DNA from: CAYSLC01 sp964431545
GTDB taxonomy: Bacteria; Desulfobacterota; Desulfobacteria; Desulfobacterales; JAABSP01
DNA: 27,324 bases
Direction of reading: 5' to 3'
Assembly (NCBI GenBank): GCA_964431545.1
Contig: CAYSLC010000050.1
Location: 1 to 27,324, forward strand
This document shows, piece by piece, positions 23,738-27,324 of the stretch. Made by a program: the position numbers and the translations under genes. Below the pieces are notes generated by a model that was given only the letters and a program-made list of their open reading frames with translations, searched no databases and was not told where the DNA came from. Every line of letters starts with the position of its first letter. Position 1 is the stretch's first letter.

Positions 23738-24859
23738 ATGGACATCGAACCGTTGCTGGGGGAGCTGGAAGTCACCGAAAACCCGGGGCTCGAAACCTTC
23801 GATCCCCGGTTCACCGATATCGCCTCCATGGTCCAGGACGGCAATTTCGAGGCCGCCGCCGCCGAATCGGAGCAGGTGATCGCAGAAGGCGTCTACGACG
23901 TCCGGATCATCGGGTATTTCCTCTTCGGGGTCTTCCTGGAACAGGGGGTCGGCGCTCTTCCGGACGTCTTTCGGGCCATAAACGGCATGCTGACCGACAA
24001 CTGGGAGGCGGTGGGGCCGGTCAAAAACCGGGAGAAACAGACCGCCAACAGCCTCAAGTGGCTCATCAACCAGTTGGTGAAGAAGCTGGAGTACGAGGAG
24101 AACAAGAAGGAGGCGACCTGGGAGGCGTGGATCGAGGAGGTGGACAGCGACCGTGCCGGCGAGGCGATCGAGGAGCTGGAGACGCTCCAGCGGTCCACGG
24201 GGCAGGCCCTCGAGGAGGCCGCCGGAGATCTCAACGAGGGGTTGATGAAGGTGAGGTCCTGGCTCTCCTCCTTCCAGAAGCTGGTCTACAAGGAACCGGA
24301 GCCGGAGCCCGAGGAGGAGGCGGCGGCGGAGGATACGGGTCCGGCGGCGGCCGAAACCGGTGCCGCGCCACGAATGGCGGCGTTCGGGTTTCAACCGGGG
24401 GATGTGGCGGCCGAGGGGTCCTACCATCTCCAGGTCCTCCTCAACAAGCTGTCGGCCTTCGAGCACCTGGTCCAGGCGAAGAAGTTCAACCTGGCGGCCC
24501 TTGTGGCCGACGACATCAACGGCATCATCGCCAGTTTCGACCCCAAGATCTATTTTCCAAAAATCTTCGCCAAGTTTTCCTTCCTCTTCGCCCGGAACAT
24601 CTCCGAGCTGATCGAGTGCGAGCAGTACAAGGGGACCGTGGAGTGGGCCGCCCTGCAGGAGCTTTACAAGGTCGATCTGGCGAGCTTCGTCAATTTCGAC
24701 GGGGATCTCAGCTTCCAGACCGCGGCGCCCGGAGGGGCGGCCCCGGGGGGGATGGAGCCGGCGGGTTATATGGAGGAAGAGGAAGAGGAAGAGGGGTTTC
24801 CGATGGAAGAGGACGAGGGCGATATGGATGAGTTCGATGAGGACGATGAGTGGGGATGA
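23738..24859 (+). CDS. tssA: T6SS assembly protein TssA-like (ImpA domain) with acidic tail
   Basis: A 373-residue protein with an ImpA/TssA-type N-terminal domain: PGLETFDPRFTDIASMV, then YDVRIIGYFLFGVFLEQG, then a LTDNWEAVGPVKNREKQTANSL segment. A helical middle and Ala/Glu-rich linker (about 185-215) lead to a C-terminal helical domain (about 220-335) and a strikingly acidic tail from about 340 (EEEEEEEGFP...DEFDEDDEWG). TssA proteins prime and cap tube/sheath assembly at the baseplate. GGGAGG lies upstream of the ATG. It is the last recognisable tss gene of the locus. The C-terminal domain does not clearly match either major TssA class. Confidence 0.8.
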   Translation: MDIEPLLGELEVTENPGLETFDPRFTDIASMVQDGNFEAAAAESEQVIAEGVYDVRIIGYFLFGVFLEQGVGALPDVFRAINGMLTDNWEAVGPVKNREKQTANSLKWLINQLVKKLEYEENKKEATWEAWIEEVDSDRAGEAIEELETLQRSTGQALEEAAGDLNEGLMKVRSWLSSFQKLVYKEPEPEPEEEAAAEDTGPAAAETGAAPRMAAFGFQPGDVAAEGSYHLQVLLNKLSAFEHLVQAKKFNLAALVADDINGIIASFDPKIYFPKIFAKFSFLFARNISELIECEQYKGTVEWAALQELYKVDLASFVNFDGDLSFQTAAPGGAAPGGMEPAGYMEEEEEEEGFPMEEDEGDMDEFDEDDEWG

Positions 24860-25021
24860 GCGGGCATTCATCAAAATTCCATGATGTAATTGCTTTTTCT
24901 GGCTTGAAACAATGCTTTCAGATTATCCTTGAGGTCAAATTCCCTATCTTCTGCATTACAGAGGCAACTACACCATGCCCGAGGAATTTAACTGTTCCCT
25001 TATCCACAAGGTATCGTAACG
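24860..25021. other. AT-rich intergenic region
   Basis: 162 bases without a supported gene. Base composition falls sharply here relative to the T6SS genes. No convincing terminator or promoter was identified. TTGAAA at 24904-24909 and TTGAGG at 24929-24934 have no good -10 partner. A weak AAGG precedes the next ATG. Confidence 0.7.
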
Positions 25022-27324
25022 ATGGAATATAAAATCAGAGCCCCGAAAATAGAAATAGCAAAGTATATGTTCGTGGACATATATAAGCTGGTAAACATAC
25101 ATCAGAAGATTCTCGATTTGAAAAACATCGAAAAGAATCGGCGGGCTTTTCAGAAGGAATTCCAGAATCTGGAAAACAAAAAGGGTCGATTCAAGCGGCA
25201 TTTTAAAAGGAACAAACTCAAATCCTCCGAATTCGCGGCGTTCGGGATCACTGCCGTCGTCGGCGCGGTCGTCAGCGGGGGAGTGATTCCGGTGGTCGCT
25301 TTCGTTGGAAAAGTGATTGGGATGCCCGCCTTACGAAAATGCTGGCGCCATTTCAAGCATTATAAGCATGCGAAGAATGTGATGGAGAAGGGGAAACGGA
25401 ATGCCAAAATAGGGAAAGATCAAAAGATCTATGACTACAAGCTGTTGGCCAAAGAGCTTTTCAAGATCATGCGCGGGGATGAAAGTGAAAGCTCATTCAA
25501 GGATTTGCGCCATGAATTCAACCATATTCACCATGGTAACATTACGACATTCGTGGACCTTACAATCGTTTTAAGAACCTATTATGATCAGCTCAAGAAG
25601 GAGTATCGGCGGGTTTGCGAGCGTAAAAATAAAGCGGTCCCGCTTCAATGCAAGGATTATATCGGTCTGCTCCAGTACCTCTTTGGGTACTTGAAGACAT
25701 ATCAGAAAATTATCGAAATCGCCGCCATCTTCAAGGCGATCTTTTCATATGTTGAATATGAAATCGACTATTTTGAAAATCACTTTGAAAAAATGGTTCG
25801 AAAACCTGAATATGGGGGTGGCGGGAACACCCTGTTATCCAAAACAATCAATAAACGATTGTCACAATTTTTCGATAAATGGGAAGGAGTCTATTCCGAG
25901 AAAAGATGGCCCCGGGAAAACGAAGAGGATTTCGTCAACCCATTTCCGGAAGACGGTTCCATGGACTATGGCAAGTTCAAGGAAAGCGAGGTGATCCGCA
26001 AACTTCCTATATCATCACAATTAAAATATTTCCAAGCCTATGCGGTACATCAATATGCCTACCATACGGTGCAGGCGCAAATTTTTGTTCGGACGAACAG
26101 GCACAGTGAGACGATCCAGGACCCAAACCGGACCTATTTCGACTGTATCCGGGAGAAGCTGAAAGTCGACGAGAACAACTATTTCTGGAATCTGATCGAC
26201 AATGAATACCGCGCAATTCTCGGATTGGATCGGAGTGGCGATGCCCGTCAGAGAAAGGATTTCGAAAGCCATAAAAAGAGTGAACCTTCAAAAGAGTCAA
26301 CGAGGTTCAAAGATACCGCAAAATCGGAGCTTCAATTGGGGGGCGGGATCTATACGGCCAAAGCCGTGGGCAAAGGGGCGTTGAAACGGAATATGAAGGA
26401 AGGCCTCTTTGTGAATACAAAAAGTGAATTCATGGGAGGCGTGAAAGATCAGATCAACCCGATGAGCAGTCTCTGGAGCGGAGCCCGGCAGGCGGTGAAC
26501 GTGGTCGATATCGTCCTCACCATCACTTTTTGCGTGCTGACGGCGTTCAACGCCAAAAGAAACCTGAAAAAATTGAAGAAATCGAATGCTGATGACCTGT
26601 ATATGACGACACTTGGAAAGGACAAGGAGTTCAAACGGCTTCAAATTCTCAGGATGAACCTGAAAAAGAAACTTTTGGAGGGCTGGCAGGAGGCTTTCGT
26701 CGATTATAAGGCAAGACACTGGAAACTCTACAACAGGGTGGAAAATAACGACGATATTTCGCGCTATGTTGGGGTATTCAATCTTCGTCAGCAAAGCTTA
26801 TTGAAGCTTTTATGGTACCACCGCTATATGAAGGAGTTCCACGAAGAGGTCCTTGAAAAAATCGATCGGATGACGGTCAGAACCATCATAATGGGAAACG
26901 AGATCATCGATGGATTGGATGCGTTTTTCGATGAAAACTCGAAAACCGCCTTAGGCAATAAGCATAAGTTTGTTAAGGGAGAGAGCGCCCTGGAAGCCTG
27001 CGATAGTTTGTTATGTTACTCGGAAAGCAATCTGAATACGAATTACATTAAGGATCAATCGAAGGTCGACTGGAACCGAAATCCGTCTCAGTCGAAGGTC
27101 GGTTCCAAGAAAGAGTTTTCTCGGTGGAGCGAGGCGCAGAAGGAGGTGGAATCCATTCTGAGGGAATGGGAGAGTTGTGAGTATTTCACCGAGGAGAGCG
27201 CGAAGAAGATCAGAAAACAATTCAAGAAAAAGGATCGATGGAAGGAAAAGCAGAACATCCTGGACGAAAGAAGAAGGACCGCCCAAGGAAACACAAATGA
27301 TGTGTTCGAGAGCGTGGAATTGGA
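25022..27324 (+). CDS. Very long lower-GC reading frame of unknown function, candidate T6SS cargo; 3' end outside window
   Basis: One uninterrupted frame runs from the ATG at 25022 to the window edge (at least 767 residues, no stop). I do not recognise its family. It is Lys/Arg/Glu- and aromatic-rich and mostly helical. It has no signal peptide and no obvious enzyme motif. Two hydrophobic stretches lie at about residues 71-96 (FAAFGITAVVGAVVSGGVIPVV) and 494-509 (VVDIVLTITFCVLTAF). A Gly-rich patch GGGGN occurs near residue 265. Codons ending in A/T (AAA, GAA, ATA, TTA, AGA) are frequent, unlike in the tss genes, pointing to horizontal origin. It lies 162 bases after tssA. A T6SS-delivered toxin with membrane-active segments is plausible (inference); a phage, plasmid or defence protein is possible too. 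Confidence 0.85.
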   Translation, partial: MEYKIRAPKIEIAKYMFVDIYKLVNIHQKILDLKNIEKNRRAFQKEFQNLENKKGRFKRHFKRNKLKSSEFAAFGITAVVGAVVSGGVIPVVAFVGKVIGMPALRKCWRHFKHYKHAKNVMEKGKRNAKIGKDQKIYDYKLLAKELFKIMRGDESESSFKDLRHEFNHIHHGNITTFVDLTIVLRTYYDQLKKEYRRVCERKNKAVPLQCKDYIGLLQYLFGYLKTYQKIIEIAAIFKAIFSYVEYEIDYFENHFEKMVRKPEYGGGGNTLLSKTINKRLSQFFDKWEGVYSEKRWPRENEEDFVNPFPEDGSMDYGKFKESEVIRKLPISSQLKYFQAYAVHQYAYHTVQAQIFVRTNRHSETIQDPNRTYFDCIREKLKVDENNYFWNLIDNEYRAILGLDRSGDARQRKDFESHKKSEPSKESTRFKDTAKSELQLGGGIYTAKAVGKGALKRNMKEGLFVNTKSEFMGGVKDQINPMSSLWSGARQAVNVVDIVLTITFCVLTAFNAKRNLKKLKKSNADDLYMTTLGKDKEFKRLQILRMNLKKKLLEGWQEAFVDYKARHWKLYNRVENNDDISRYVGVFNLRQQSLLKLLWYHRYMKEFHEEVLEKIDRMTVRTIIMGNEIIDGLDAFFDENSKTALGNKHKFVKGESALEACDSLLCYSESNLNTNYIKDQSKVDWNRNPSQSKVGSKKEFSRWSEAQKEVESILREWESCEYFTEESAKKIRKQFKKKDRWKEKQNILDERRRTAQGNTNDVFESVEL

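Noticed and set aside
24900..24916. Sigma54-like TGGC...GC element upstream of the orphan gene
   Set aside because: GG and GC are separated by 11 bases where 10 are required, and the rest of the consensus is poor.
25749..26300. Several short open frames on both strands at 25-27 kb
   Set aside because: They lie inside one continuous plus-strand frame that runs from 25022 to the window end, checked codon by codon with no stop.
1..27324. tRNA, rRNA, CRISPR array, transposase or integrase
   Set aside because: No cloverleaf-like segments, evenly spaced short repeats or mobile-element proteins were seen on either strand.

Overview
The window is a nearly complete type VI secretion system (T6SS) locus, all on the + strand, from a Gram-negative bacterium with a high-GC genome. 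Gram-negative envelope is shown by the TssJ-like lipoprotein, TssM/TssL inner-membrane proteins and an outer-membrane beta-barrel. The taxon cannot be fixed from sequence alone. A C-terminal motif resembling the 'CFIATAAYGS' tails of many Desulfuromonad/Desulfobacterota surface proteins, and the unusual set of T6SS genes, make a deltaproteobacterium-like lineage my best guess (inference). A run of exactly 100 N at 9601-9700 shows this is a scaffolded draft assembly.

Layout. 1-251: 3' end of rho. 252-407: intergenic region with a sigma54-like and a sigma70-like promoter candidate. 408-9600: PAAR-like (DUF4280) tip, tssH (ClpV/ClpB ATPase), tssM, a tssJ-like lipoprotein and an AMP-binding (ANL) fold protein that has lost its catalytic motifs. 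After the gap: tssB, tssC and a divergent Hcp-like tube protein, closed by a good intrinsic terminator (about 12417-12461). 12513-15774: tssK, tssE and a short divergent VgrG. 15813-20003: a large secreted Calx-beta protein, a small outer-membrane beta-barrel and a stand-alone octad-repeat 'needle'. 20146-24859: tssF, tssL, an unknown 126-aa gene, tssG and tssA. 25022-end: one very long, lower-GC reading frame with no recognised domain, running off the window.

How it works together. TssJ-TssM-TssL form the envelope complex; TssK-TssE-TssF-TssG with VgrG form the baseplate; TssB/TssC form the sheath round the Hcp-like tube; TssA primes assembly and TssH recycles the sheath. The tip appears to be built from three separate genes (short VgrG, octad needle, DUF4280 PAAR-like cap). 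Many genes overlap by 4-8 bases or lie within 60 bases of each other, so they are probably co-transcribed.

The unusual parts are the ANL pseudoenzyme, the Calx-beta/beta-barrel pair inserted between spike genes, the split spike, and the compositionally foreign giant orphan at the 3' end, which is the best candidate for a cargo effector. No tRNA, rRNA, CRISPR array, transposase or T6SS phosphorylation module (Fha/PpkA/PppA) was seen.
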